From positions 806,001-870,000 of the forward strand of contig CAWIYY010000012.1 in the NCBI GenBank assembly GCA_963840435.1: a DNA stretch of 64,000 nt, written 5' to 3'. The position numbers and the translations under genes are program-made. Position 1 is the first letter of the stretch. Each line of letters starts with the position of its first letter. This document shows, one piece after another, positions 40,678-49,237 of this stretch. A model generated the notes under the pieces. It saw only the letters and a list, made by a program, of their open reading frames with translations. It ran no database searches and was not told where the DNA came from. Source of the stretch: Bog-473 sp963840435 (GTDB taxonomy: Bacteria; Actinomycetota; Acidimicrobiia; Acidimicrobiales; RAAP-2).

Positions 40678-41948
40678 CCTGGCCCGATCGCATCCGCGGG
40701 CAGCTGGCCCAGGTCGTCGCCGAGGACCGCTGGCGAGCCCCCAAGGAGTTCGACGCCCGCGGCCCGACCGGCGTCCTCGAGGGTCACGCCGTGGTGTCTT
40801 TCGCCTCCAACGATTACCTCGGCCTGAGCGCGCACCCCGAGGTCGTCCGTGCCGCCCACGACGCCCTCGATCGCTGGGGCGCCGGCGCCGGCGCCTCCCG
40901 GTTGGTCACGGGCTCGCGGCCCATCCACAGCGAGCTCGAGCTCGAGCTGGCGGATTGGAAGGGCACCGAAGCCGCGGTCTGCTTTCCCACCGGCTTCGCG
41001 GCGAACCTCGGCACGTTGTGTGCCCTTGGCGGCCAGGGCGTGCGCGTGCTCTCCGACGAGCTGAACCACGCCAGCATCATCGACGGCTGCCGGCTCTCCC
41101 GCTCCGAACTCACCGTCTACCGCCACGCCGACATGGACCACCTCGAGGAGCTGCTGACCGAGCGTCGGCGCGCGCGGACGCCCGCCACCGGCACCCCCGA
41201 TGCCGCCGGAAACGCCGACGAACCCCTGCCGACGATCGTGGTCACCGATTCCGTGTTTTCCATGGACGGCGACGCCGCCCCGCTCGAGCACCTCCTTTCC
41301 TTGTGCGCGCGCCACGATGCGCTGCTCGTCATCGACGAAGCTCACGCCGTCCTCGGCCCCCACCTCCCCCCGGCAACCAGGGATGGCGGAGAGGCGAAGG
41401 GAAGCAGGGACCGGGCCGGCGTTGCGTCTGTCGGGACGCATGGGGGAACGGTCGTGCGCGTCGGCACGATGTCAAAAACGCTCGGCGCCCTCGGCGGTTT
41501 CGTCGCCGCCAGCCGAGACGTCGTCGACCTCCTGGTCAACCGGGCCCGGACCTACATCTTCTCGACTGCGCTGCCCCCGGCCGATGCCGCCGCCGCCCTC
41601 GCCGCGCTCCGCATCCTGCGCTCGGACGAAGGTGCTGCCCTGACGGGACGCCTCGCCGACCTGATCGACCGTCTGGCGGAGGCCGGCATCGTGCTGCCGG
41701 ACCATCCCAGCCCGATCGTGCCGGTGATCCTCGGAACCGAGCAGGCCGCGCTCGACGCCTCGTCGACGCTGCTCCAGGCCGGCCTCTGGGTCCCAGCCAT
41801 CCGTCCGCCCACGGTGGCGGTAGGCACCAGCCGGCTCCGGGTCACGTTGTCGGCCGCGCACTCGGACACCGACGTCGACCGGTTGCTCAGGGCGCTGTCC
41901 GCTCTTCCGACTACCTCCTTCTCGCCTGCACCCGCCGGCGTCCGCTGA
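40674..41948 (+). CDS. bioF: 8-amino-7-oxononanoate synthase
   Basis: 424-residue PLP enzyme joining pimeloyl thioester and alanine. FASNDYLGLSAHPEVVRAA, GAGASRLVTGSRPIHSELE, DELNHASIIDGCRLS, VIDEAHAVLG and GTMSKTLGALGGFVA with the PLP lysine are all present. It is longer than usual (about 385) because of two low-complexity insertions: ARTPATGTPDAAGNADE near 165-180 and the charged stretch after HAVLGPHLPP. It starts by ATGA overlap with bioA and is followed after 5 bases by bioD. Confidence 0.92.
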   Translation: MTWPDRIRGQLAQVVAEDRWRAPKEFDARGPTGVLEGHAVVSFASNDYLGLSAHPEVVRAAHDALDRWGAGAGASRLVTGSRPIHSELELELADWKGTEAAVCFPTGFAANLGTLCALGGQGVRVLSDELNHASIIDGCRLSRSELTVYRHADMDHLEELLTERRRARTPATGTPDAAGNADEPLPTIVVTDSVFSMDGDAAPLEHLLSLCARHDALLVIDEAHAVLGPHLPPATRDGGEAKGSRDRAGVASVGTHGGTVVRVGTMSKTLGALGGFVAASRDVVDLLVNRARTYIFSTALPPADAAAALAALRILRSDEGAALTGRLADLIDRLAEAGIVLPDHPSPIVPVILGTEQAALDASSTLLQAGLWVPAIRPPTVAVGTSRLRVTLSAAHSDTDVDRLLRALSALPTTSFSPAPAGVR

Positions 41949-41953
41949 TCGGC

Positions 41954-42604
41954 GTGGCTCGTCCGCGCCGTGTCGTTGCCGTCGTCGGTACCGGTACCGA
42001 TGTGGGCAAGACGTGGGTCAGTGCGCACCTTCTCATGGGGTTGCGCGCGGCCGATCTCTCCGTGTCGGCCCGCAAACCCGCCCAGTCCTACGAGCCGGAT
42101 GACGATCCCGCTGGTTTCGATGCGACGATCCTGGGCGACGCCACGGGGGAAGCACCCGACATCGTGTGCGCGCCACATCGTTGGTATGAGAGGGCCTTGG
42201 CGCCTCCGATGGCAGCGGAGGCTCTGGGCCGGCCCTGGTTCACCATTGGCAACCTGGTGGACGAGTTGGTCTGGCGCGGAGGGGACATCGGTCTCGTCGA
42301 AACGGCGGGTGGGCTGCGCTCGCCACTCGCTGCGGACGGCGACTGCCTTGCCTTTTGCCGGGCCATCTCGCCCGACGTCGCCTTGGTGGTCGCGGACGCT
42401 GAACTGGGAACGATCAACTCGGTCCGTCTGACGGTGGATGCCCTGGCTCCGCAGGAGGTGCCGGTCATCGTGGTGCTGAATCGCTTCGAGCCAGACCGCG
42501 ATCTGCACGTCAGGAATCTGGATTGGTTGCGTGATCGGGACGAGTTTGCCGTTGTCTTCGTGCCGAGCGAAATGGATCGACTGGTCCATCTCATCGGGGG
42601 TTGA
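41954..42604 (+). CDS. bioD: Dethiobiotin synthetase
   Basis: 216-residue P-loop ATPase closing the ureido ring of dethiobiotin. The P-loop VVGTGTDVGKTWVSA is at residues 11-25, the substrate lysine in ARKPAQSYEP, and VETAGGLRSPLAADGDC is the conserved family block. GTG 41954 starts five bases after bioF. The end is convergent with an alpha/beta hydrolase gene. It is the third gene of the bioA-bioF-bioD operon. Confidence 0.9.
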   Translation: MARPRRVVAVVGTGTDVGKTWVSAHLLMGLRAADLSVSARKPAQSYEPDDDPAGFDATILGDATGEAPDIVCAPHRWYERALAPPMAAEALGRPWFTIGNLVDELVWRGGDIGLVETAGGLRSPLAADGDCLAFCRAISPDVALVVADAELGTINSVRLTVDALAPQEVPVIVVLNRFEPDRDLHVRNLDWLRDRDEFAVVFVPSEMDRLVHLIGG

Positions 42605-42714
42605 ACGAGGGAAAACTCCTCAGATCGAGTCTTTGGGCTCAGGGCTCCGGTCTGGGCCCTAGGTCCTTAGTCCGTGGTTCCCGTTCCGTTCCGTCCTCGT
42701 TCCGAATCCTGGGT

Positions 42715-43392
42715 TCACTGCGAAAGGCGAATCGCCTCGGCGACGATGCAGGCGAACGCCTCGGGCGCTTCGATCGGCACATAGTGCCCGACACCCGGGA
42801 CCTCTCGGAAGCGTCCCTGGTGCAGCCGGTCTGCCGAGGATCGAGCACGGTCGGGCCTCAGATCGTGCGCACCAGATATCACCCACACGGGTCCCTGCCA
42901 ATTGTCGAGAAAGGCATCGCGATCCGGGCGACCGTGGAACGCTCGAACCCCGTTGGCCAAAGCCGCAGAACCCTGCGCGACCGCGACGCCGTGAGCGAAA
43001 CGCACGATTGCGTTGTCGATTCCCGGACCGAACAGAGGCCCCCAATAGCGCTCCCACGCCGCCTCGACACCCGCATCATCGAGGAGTTGGAGAGCTTCGT
43101 CTCGCAGCGCTGGGTCTGGATCATGACCCGCCTTTGCGCCACTCAGCACGAGGGCCGACACCTTGTCGGGAGCCAGGAGCGCCATCTCGATCGCGCACGA
43201 GCCCCCAACCGAGTTGCCGACGAGCGTCATCGGTCCATCGCCTGCCAGGTCGAGGACGGCGCGGGCCCACTCCCTGATGTCATCTCCCAACACGTAGAGG
43301 TTCGGGGAGATGCAGTCCTCTGCCAGGCGGGTGACGTGGTCGGACCAGATTGATGCGTCGAGAGGCAATGGATGGAGCAGCACGAGCTTCAC
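42715..43392 (-). CDS. Alpha/beta hydrolase, possible BioH-like
   Basis: 225-residue compact alpha/beta hydrolase with nucleophile elbow GNSVGGSCA, an Asp in SGAHDLRPD and the catalytic His in VPGVGHYVPIE. Size and placement between bioD and bioB suggest it may release pimeloyl moieties like BioH, but the sequence alone does not prove this. ATG 43392 is the first start. It faces bioD convergently and is transcribed away from the DUF222-HNH gene. Confidence 0.75.
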   Translation of the reverse strand: MKLVLLHPLPLDASIWSDHVTRLAEDCISPNLYVLGDDIREWARAVLDLAGDGPMTLVGNSVGGSCAIEMALLAPDKVSALVLSGAKAGHDPDPALRDEALQLLDDAGVEAAWERYWGPLFGPGIDNAIVRFAHGVAVAQGSAALANGVRAFHGRPDRDAFLDNWQGPVWVISGAHDLRPDRARSSADRLHQGRFREVPGVGHYVPIEAPEAFACIVAEAIRLSQ

Positions 43393-43612
43393 CTCTCAAG
43401 ACTCGCACGGCCGTCGTACGACGCGACGATCTCCCCATCGGTATGCGGGACTATGTCCGTCAATCCGGAACGATGTCCCCCCGAGAAGAGTCCGGCGGGG
43501 AAACGGGGTCGGCTCTCAAAAATTTCCTCTCGCAAACCCTCTCTCGAAAAAATCTCAGAAACGCGCACAACCGAGTGCACACGACGAGGCGAAGCCGCGA
43601 CCGTTTTTTCAT
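43393..43612. other. AT-richer intergenic segment upstream of the DUF222-HNH gene
   Basis: 220 bases containing runs such as CTCAAAAATTTCC and CTCGAAAAAATCTC, clearly lower in GC than the surroundings. It carries the divergent promoters of the hydrolase and HNH genes. No ORF is credible. Confidence 0.5.
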
Positions 43613-45025
43613 ATGAGGAGTGACGACTCGGCCGGTGCGCCCGCCGTCGATGGGCGGGCCATGCGGCGCCGGCCGCCGTGCCGGGACTTCGGGCGGGATG
43701 CCCGTTCGAGGGAGTTGGCGGCGCAGCTGCGGGCTCGGGCGGACCAGATCTCGGCGTTGCTCCGTGAGCAGCTGGCCGACATCGCCGAGTTCGACCGGGC
43801 TCAGGCGTGGCGGGGCGACGGTGCGGGCTCGATGGCCGTGTGGGTCACCGATCAGTGCGGGGTGTCGGCGTCGACGGCGAGGCTGTGGGTGAGGGCGGCG
43901 GCGGATCTTGCTGAGCTGCCCGCCCTGTCGGAGAGCTTGGCCTCGGGCGAGATGTCGCTCGACAAGGTGGCCCCGCTGGCCGAGGTGGCATCGCCCGACA
44001 CCGAGGCCGAGATCCGGTCGGCCGCGGCTCACTGGACGGTCAAGCAGGCCCGAGATCTGGCCGAGTGGCACAAGGCGACAGAGGAGGCCTTGGCTCGCTC
44101 CGCCGAGAGGGAGTTCGAGCACCGAACCCTTCGATTCAACGACGCCCGGCGGACGATGTGGGTGGCGTTCACCCGGGACGAGTACGCGATGGCCAAGTCG
44201 GCCCTCGTCGGACGGGTCTCCGCGGACGATGTCAAGGCTCGGAGTGGGTCGTCGGGGCCGAGCGGGGAGACCAGTGGCGCGTACGTGCCGTACGACCAGA
44301 GGCTCTACGACATCCTGATCGAGCTGTTCCAGGGGGCGGCGGTGGCGGGGGGTGGTGCGGGGCGCTCATCCGGTGACGCTGCGGGGGCCCCCGGCCGCAG
44401 CCGCGTCCTGCGCCCTCGGCTCGTGCTCCATGCGCCCCTCAGTCTGCTGATGGGGATCGACAGCGGGGTGGCGGAGCTCGAGGGCGTCGGGCCGGTGGCG
44501 GCGGAGGTGGCTCGCCGACTGGCCTGTGATGCCCGGGTGACCCTCTCGGTCGAGGGTCCCGATGGATCCATCCTCGACCAGGGGCGGGCTCGTCGGGAAC
44601 CGACGATGGCGCAGCGGATCGAGATCGCTTTGCGGGACAAGGGGTGCCGCGTTCCGGGCTGCCCCTATTGCGAGTTCACCAACATCCATCACATGAACCA
44701 TTGGACGAACGGCGGCCTGACGAATCTGGACAACCTCATCACGTTGTGCTCGCGCCATCACAATGCTGTGCACGAGCTCGGCTGGTCGATGCATGGTGAC
44801 GCGAATGGAGAGGTGACGTTCGTCACTCCGACGGGCCAGACGATGATCTCGGTGCCGTCGCCGACGTGGCGGCTTCAGCGGCAGGATCAGAGACGTGATC
44901 GGTCGAGGCCACCGGCGAAAGGTGAGGAGCGTCGGACCGGGTCCGGGAAGGTGGAGGGGCGTGGGTCGGGACCGGCGGGCGGTGCTGCTGGTTCTGGAGA
45001 GGCCGGGAGGGTTTTGCGGCGTTGA
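43613..45025 (+). CDS. DUF222 plus HNH endonuclease-domain protein (13E12-type)
   Basis: 470 residues. The N-terminal DUF222 region (LRARADQISALLREQLADIA, AVWVTDQCGVSASTARLWV, LSESLASGEMSLDKVAPLA) is followed by an HNH nuclease domain near 340-400: GCRVPGCPYCEFTNIHHMNH and NLITLCSRHHNAVHE. Such proteins are multi-copy in actinobacteria and in M. tuberculosis form the REP13E12 repeat family, thought to be mobile or remnants. ATG 43613 is preceded by AT-rich DNA. The C-terminal 60 residues are Gly/Arg-rich. It separates bioD and bsaP-bioB, so it may be an insertion in the biotin locus. Confidence 0.88.
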   Translation: MRSDDSAGAPAVDGRAMRRRPPCRDFGRDARSRELAAQLRARADQISALLREQLADIAEFDRAQAWRGDGAGSMAVWVTDQCGVSASTARLWVRAAADLAELPALSESLASGEMSLDKVAPLAEVASPDTEAEIRSAAAHWTVKQARDLAEWHKATEEALARSAEREFEHRTLRFNDARRTMWVAFTRDEYAMAKSALVGRVSADDVKARSGSSGPSGETSGAYVPYDQRLYDILIELFQGAAVAGGGAGRSSGDAAGAPGRSRVLRPRLVLHAPLSLLMGIDSGVAELEGVGPVAAEVARRLACDARVTLSVEGPDGSILDQGRARREPTMAQRIEIALRDKGCRVPGCPYCEFTNIHHMNHWTNGGLTNLDNLITLCSRHHNAVHELGWSMHGDANGEVTFVTPTGQTMISVPSPTWRLQRQDQRRDRSRPPAKGEERRTGSGKVEGRGSGPAGGAAGSGEAGRVLRR

Positions 45026-45105
45026 GCTGAGGCCGGCGGATGGGTGGGTGGTTGGTTTTGGTTGGCCGGTCAGTCGGTGAGTCGGTGAGTCGGTGAGGCG
45101 CGTGG

Positions 45106-45282
45106 TCAGGCTGATCGAAGTTCGGCGTGGTCGCGGCAGCGCGCAATCCAGCCGGTGGGGGTGACGGTGACCGTCATGCGCCGGCCGCAGTCGGGGCAGA
45201 AGCGCGGCGGGTCGAGGTCGCGTCCGCATCCGGAGCACTCCGCGGTGGCTCGGCCGCAGCCTGTGCAGTGAGTGGGTGGCAT
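45106..45282 (-). CDS. bsaP: BsaP-like biotin synthase auxiliary protein
   Basis: 58-residue Cys-rich protein on the same strand and directly downstream of bioB. PPRFCPDCGRRMTVTVTPTG followed by WIARCRDH matches the core of the small proteins next to mycobacterial bioB (BsaP), which support the iron-sulfur cluster of biotin synthase. Seven Cys are present: CTGC (6, 9), CSGC (16, 19), CPDC (29, 32) and Cys49. The N-terminal CxxC pairs resemble a zinc ribbon extension. ATG 45282 is 91 bases after the bioB stop, across a GGGCTT repeat. The frame is short and easily overlooked. Confidence 0.85.
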   Translation of the reverse strand: MPPTHCTGCGRATAECSGCGRDLDPPRFCPDCGRRMTVTVTPTGWIARCRDHAELRSA

Positions 45283-45286
45283 CGCC

Positions 45287-45320
45287 GGGCTTGGGCTTGG
45301 GCTTGGGCTTGGGCTTGGGG
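45287..45320. repeat. GGGCTT hexamer repeat between bioB and bsaP
   Basis: Five tandem GGGCTT units plus a degenerate continuation (to about 45355) lie between the bioB stop and the bsaP start. On the transcribed strand this is AAGCCC. Confidence 0.85.
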
Positions 45321-45372
45321 TCGGGCTCGAGATTGGGCTTGGACTCGGACTCTGATTCGGTGTCTCGGGGAT

Positions 45373-46359
45373 TCAGATGGCCGCGCTCAAAGCGCCGATG
45401 GGCATGCGCAGATCCTCGAGCATCTGGAGGTCTTCGTCGGCTGAGCGTCCGAGCGTCGTGAGGTAATTGCCCACGATGAGCGCGTTGATGCCGGCGGTCA
45501 TCCCCATGGCCTGGAGGTCGCGCAGCGTGACCTCGCGCCCGCCGGCATAGCGGAGGATCACGGAGGGCAGGGCGAGGCGGAACAGCGCGATCCAGCGGAC
45601 CGCCTCCCATGGACCAAGGATGGGCCGCTCGCCGAGGGGCGTGCCGGGGCGGGGATTGAGGAAGTTGAGAGGGACCTCGGTTGGCTCGAGCTCCTGGAGC
45701 TGGCTGAGGAGCTCGACGCGCTGGGCGTCCGACTCGCCCATGTTGATGAGGGCGCCGCAGCAGAGCTCCATCCCGAACCGCTTGACCAGGCGGCAGGTGT
45801 CGGCCCGCTCGTCCCAGGTGTGGGTGGTGACGATCTCGGGGAAATAGGACCGCGCCGTCTCGACGTTGTGGTTGTAGCGGTGCACGCCGCCCTCGGCCAA
45901 ACGGCGGGCCTGCTCCTCGCTGAGGATGCCGGCGCTGATGGCGACGTTGAGTCCGGTCTCGTCCTGGATGAGCGGGACGAGGTCGAGGATCCGCTGCATG
46001 GTGCGCTCGTCGGGTCCGCGCACCGCAAGCACGATGCAGAACTCGGAGGCACCGAGCGCCGCCGTCTCGCGGGCGGCGGCGAGGACCTCGTCCTGGTCGA
46101 GGAACGGTGTGGCCTTCACCGGGGTCTCGAAGCGGGACGACTGCGAGCAGAAGTGGCAGTCCTCGGGGCAGCCGCCGGTCTTGGCGGAGAGGATGCCTTC
46201 GATCTCGACCTCCGGACCGCACCAGGTGAGGCGAACCTGATGGGCCAGGGCGGCCAGGTTCATCACGGCGCCGTCGGGTAGCGCAGCGAGGGCGGCGAGC
46301 TCATCGGCGCTGAGCAGGCGGCGCTCGTCGAGGAGTGCCTTTTCGGCTCCGGCGATCAC
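45373..46359 (-). CDS. bioB: Biotin synthase
   Basis: 328-residue radical-SAM enzyme inserting sulfur into dethiobiotin. The SAM cluster motif CPEDCHFC is at Cys64, Cys68 and Cys71; the auxiliary [2Fe-2S] ligands come from SEFCIVLAVRGP, ELCCGALINMGES and the Arg in ILRYAGGREV. YNHNVETARSYFPEIVTTHT is the family's most conserved block. The start is GTG 46359. It is transcribed toward bsaP, away from the acyl-CoA dehydrogenase gene. Confidence 0.95.
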   Translation of the reverse strand: MIAGAEKALLDERRLLSADELAALAALPDGAVMNLAALAHQVRLTWCGPEVEIEGILSAKTGGCPEDCHFCSQSSRFETPVKATPFLDQDEVLAAARETAALGASEFCIVLAVRGPDERTMQRILDLVPLIQDETGLNVAISAGILSEEQARRLAEGGVHRYNHNVETARSYFPEIVTTHTWDERADTCRLVKRFGMELCCGALINMGESDAQRVELLSQLQELEPTEVPLNFLNPRPGTPLGERPILGPWEAVRWIALFRLALPSVILRYAGGREVTLRDLQAMGMTAGINALIVGNYLTTLGRSADEDLQMLEDLRMPIGALSAAI

Positions 46360-46624
46360 CGCTCTGTCCGCCGGGCTCAGGGCGATCTGGGGAAGGGGCG
46401 GTGAGCTGCCCGAAATTATCTGGCCGAATTATTGGCCGGATTGGTGCCCGGATGGTTGGACGGTTGGCCGGCCTCGGAGTTGGCGTCCTGGCTGCGCTGT
46501 TGGCCGGCGTTTCCCGACGATCGGAAGGAGACGGAGCTCGTGGTGGTCACGGGGCCCAAGGTAGTGGCAGGGTGAGGATCCCCGGTAGCCGAGCCACGGG
46601 CGCCGGGGAGAGGGAGAAGAGCGC
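46360..46624. other. Intergenic region between bioB and a divergent acyl-CoA dehydrogenase gene
   Basis: 265 bases. It has degenerate TTGGCCGGA/ATTATCTGGCC repeats near 46415-46470 and no credible ORF. The promoters of both divergent genes must be here. No KstR-like box was found. Confidence 0.45.
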
Positions 46625-47926
46625 ATGGCCTGGGATTTCTCGACCGAGCCCGAGTTCGAGGCGAAGTTGGCGTGGATGCGCGGATTCGTACGGGAGGAGG
46701 TGTTCCCGCTCGAGACGCTGGATCTGACCTTTGACCAGGTGCGTGAGGTGATCTTGCCGATGCAGGAGCGAGTCAAGGCCGAGGGTCTGTGGGCGGCGCA
46801 CTTGCCACCGTCGTTGGGCGGCATGGGGTTCGGCCAGGTGCGCCTGGGCCTGATGCACGAGATCCTCGGCCAGTCCCCGCTGGCGCCGGTGGTTTTCGGC
46901 AACAACGCCCCGGATTCGGGGAATGCGGAGTTGTTGGCGGTGGGGATCGAGGAGACGGGCGATGAGGAGATGCGACGGAAGTGGTTGCTCCCCCTCTTGG
47001 ATGGGTCGCTGCGCTCCGCCTTTTCCATGACCGAGCCCAATACGGCCGGATCAGATCCGACGCTTCTGTCGACGACCGCGGTGCGCGACGGCGACGAGTG
47101 GGTGATCAACGGGCACAAGTGGTTCACGTCGAACGGATCCGTGGCGGACTTTCTGATCGTGATGGCGGTGACCAATCCAGACGTCCATCCGTACTCGGGG
47201 TCGTCGATGATCATCGTGCCGGTGTCGACGCCCGGGGTGGACATCGTGCGGGATGTGGCCACGATGGAGGATCCGGAGACTCCCTTCGGTCGGTTCGGGA
47301 ATCACGCCGAGATCCGCTACGTCGACGTGCGGGTGCCGGCCGGGAATCTGATCGGGCGGGAGGGATCAGGTTTCGTCCTGGCCCAGAAGCGGTTGGGACC
47401 TGGCCGTATCCACCACTGCATGCGCTGGCTCGGCCAATCCCGGCGGGCCTTCGACATGCTGTGCGAGCGGGCGGTGTCGCGCTACGCGCACGGGTCCATG
47501 CTGGCCGAGAAGCAGACCATCCAGAACTGGGTGGCCGATTCGATGGCCGAGATGCAGGCAGCCCGTCTGATGACGCTCCAGGCGGCCTGGAAGATGGACC
47601 AGGAGGGGGCGCCGGCGGCCCGGGTGGAGATCGCCATGATCAAGTACTTCGGGGCGAAGGTGCTCTACGACGTGATCGACCGCGCCATCCAGGTGCACGG
47701 TTCGCTCGGGTACTCGTGTGACCTTCCGCTCGAGTCGATGTACCGGGCGGCCCGAGCGGCCCGCATCTACGACGGTCCCGACGAGGTGCACCGCCAGACG
47801 GTGGCCCGGCAGGTGCTGAAGGGGTACACGGCGCACGAGGTGCCCTCTGAGCACATCCCGACCCGGCGGGTCGAGGCACAGCGCCGGTTTGCCGATCTGT
47901 TGGAGGACCTGACGATCGACGCCTGA
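46625..47926 (+). CDS. Acyl-CoA dehydrogenase family protein (ACAD10/11-like)
   Basis: 433-residue flavoprotein with the longer ACAD10/11-like layout: WMRGFVREEVFPLETLD, AAHLPPSLGGMGFGQVRLGL, SMTEPNTAGSDPTLLSTTAV, WVINGHKWFTSNGSVADFLI, HCMRWLGQSRRAFDMLCERA and YDGPDEVHRQTVARQVLKGY with the C-terminal FAD/acyl site. It likely acts on 4-hydroxy or branched acyl-CoA, but the substrate is not determinable. ATG 46625 follows GGGGAGAGGGAG. It is a single-gene unit. Confidence 0.9.
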   Translation: MAWDFSTEPEFEAKLAWMRGFVREEVFPLETLDLTFDQVREVILPMQERVKAEGLWAAHLPPSLGGMGFGQVRLGLMHEILGQSPLAPVVFGNNAPDSGNAELLAVGIEETGDEEMRRKWLLPLLDGSLRSAFSMTEPNTAGSDPTLLSTTAVRDGDEWVINGHKWFTSNGSVADFLIVMAVTNPDVHPYSGSSMIIVPVSTPGVDIVRDVATMEDPETPFGRFGNHAEIRYVDVRVPAGNLIGREGSGFVLAQKRLGPGRIHHCMRWLGQSRRAFDMLCERAVSRYAHGSMLAEKQTIQNWVADSMAEMQAARLMTLQAAWKMDQEGAPAARVEIAMIKYFGAKVLYDVIDRAIQVHGSLGYSCDLPLESMYRAARAARIYDGPDEVHRQTVARQVLKGYTAHEVPSEHIPTRRVEAQRRFADLLEDLTIDA

Positions 47927-47990
47927 ACGCCGCGTTGTGCGACGCCGGAGTGACGCCGGAGTGACGCCTGTCGGCCCGGTGCCGACTCGT

Positions 47991-48034
47991 GCGCTGGCGC
48001 TGATCAGGCGCTGGCGCTGATCAGGCGCTGGCGC
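47991..48034. repeat. 17-bp tandem repeat downstream of the acyl-CoA dehydrogenase gene
   Basis: GCGCTGGCGCTGATCAG is repeated 2.6 times between convergent genes and reaches the stop codon of the VOC gene. Just before it, GACGCCGGAGT is also duplicated. Confidence 0.75.
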
Positions 48035-48408
48035 TATTCGTCGTCGAAGGAGACCGCCTCGACGTTGTTCCCGTCAGGATCCCTGACGAAGGCGGCGAAA
48101 TAGGTCGGGTGGTATTCGGGCCAGAGTTTGGGCTCGTGGAGGATCTCGGCGCCGATGGCCGATGCGGCCTCGAAGAATCCATGGACTGCCTCCCGGTCGG
48201 CGGCCCGGAAGGCGATGTGGGTCTCGCGGAAGCCGTCGCCGGCCTGCTGCCTGCCTATCCAGAACGTCGCGGCCGGGGGGAGGCCGTAACCGATGGCCGC
48301 TTCGCCGTCCTGCATGATCCGTTCTCCTCCGAGAGGGGCGAGCACAGCGTCGTAGAAGGCGGCGCTCGCCTCGAATGCGGCGCACTGGATGGACACGTGG
48401 GCGAGCAT
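48034..48408 (-). CDS. VOC-family protein (glyoxalase/bleomycin-resistance fold)
   Basis: 124 residues with two beta-alpha-beta-beta-beta modules. LAHVSIQCAAFEASAAFYDA opens the fold with the first metal His, ETHIAFRAADREAVHGFF opens the second, and FVRDPDGNNVEAVSF ends it with the metal Glu. This is the small one-chain VOC type that dimerises. ATG 48408 is the usual start. The substrate is unknown. Divergent from a membrane-anchored hypothetical. Confidence 0.85.
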   Translation of the reverse strand: MLAHVSIQCAAFEASAAFYDAVLAPLGGERIMQDGEAAIGYGLPPAATFWIGRQQAGDGFRETHIAFRAADREAVHGFFEAASAIGAEILHEPKLWPEYHPTYFAAFVRDPDGNNVEAVSFDDE

Positions 48409-48478
48409 GGCGAGATTCTGGCAGCGCCGAGTCGTCCCGGCGCAGTCTGTCGGGTCCGAGCGCCGTAATGTCTCGTCC

Positions 48479-49168
48479 GTGCCTCTCGGGATACTCGCTG
48501 AAACGGGGCTGTCGCCGTCGCTCGCCACGTTCGATTGGTCGACTTTTGCCACGTTGGCCACCGCGGTCGGGACACTCGTCCTCGCTGTCGCGACGTTTGC
48601 CGCCGTTCGGTCGGCCAACAGGGCGGCCCGGGTATCGGAGGCCGCCTACCACGCGAACCTGCGCCCGGTCTTGGTGACCTCCCGGCTCGAAGACCCGATG
48701 CAGAAGATCCGCTGGATGGACGATCACTGGGCTCGCCTCGACGGCGGACAGGCCTACGTCGACCTGGTCGACGGATCGATCTACCTGGCCATATCGGTAC
48801 GGAACGTCGGGTCCGGCATCGCTGTTCCCATCGGTTGGTTTGTGAGTACGCAGGTCGCGAGCCCCCAGGTGCCGCACGGCGATCCGAACTTGTTTCGGCT
48901 CCAGACCCGGGATCTCTACGTCGCTCCCAACGACGCGGGGTTCTGGCAGGCCGCGATCCGGGAGTCGAACGACCCGGATTACGGATGGCTGAGCAAGGGG
49001 ATCACCGAGGCAACGGCCTTCACGATTGAGTTGCTCTACGGCGACAACGAGGGGGGTCAGCGGACCGTCAGCCGGTTCGGGATGATCCCGCGGCGAGTGG
49101 GGGAGGAAACCCGCTGGTATCCGTCGGTGGCCCGCCACTGGAACCTGGACCGGCCAGATCCTCGGTAG
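48479..49168 (+). CDS. Hypothetical protein with one N-terminal membrane segment
   Basis: 229 residues from GTG 48479. One hydrophobic helix (ATLATAVGTLVLAVATFAAV, about residues 25-45) is followed by a soluble region with SNRAARVSEAAYHANLRPVL, a form common in uncharacterised actinobacterial proteins with an N-terminal anchor. No enzyme motif was recognised. Upstream alternative starts would overlap the divergent VOC gene. Confidence 0.65.
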   Translation: MPLGILAETGLSPSLATFDWSTFATLATAVGTLVLAVATFAAVRSANRAARVSEAAYHANLRPVLVTSRLEDPMQKIRWMDDHWARLDGGQAYVDLVDGSIYLAISVRNVGSGIAVPIGWFVSTQVASPQVPHGDPNLFRLQTRDLYVAPNDAGFWQAAIRESNDPDYGWLSKGITEATAFTIELLYGDNEGGQRTVSRFGMIPRRVGEETRWYPSVARHWNLDRPDPR

Positions 49169-49237
49169 GGGGGTACGGTTCGATTCGAGGGCCCCGATGT
49201 CGTCGCTAACTGACGACTGACTGACCGGGCGTCGCTC

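Noticed and set aside
43613..45025. Complete mobile element around the DUF222-HNH gene
   Set aside because: No terminal inverted repeats, target duplication, integrase or transposase could be seen; only the single gene and an AT-richer upstream stretch.
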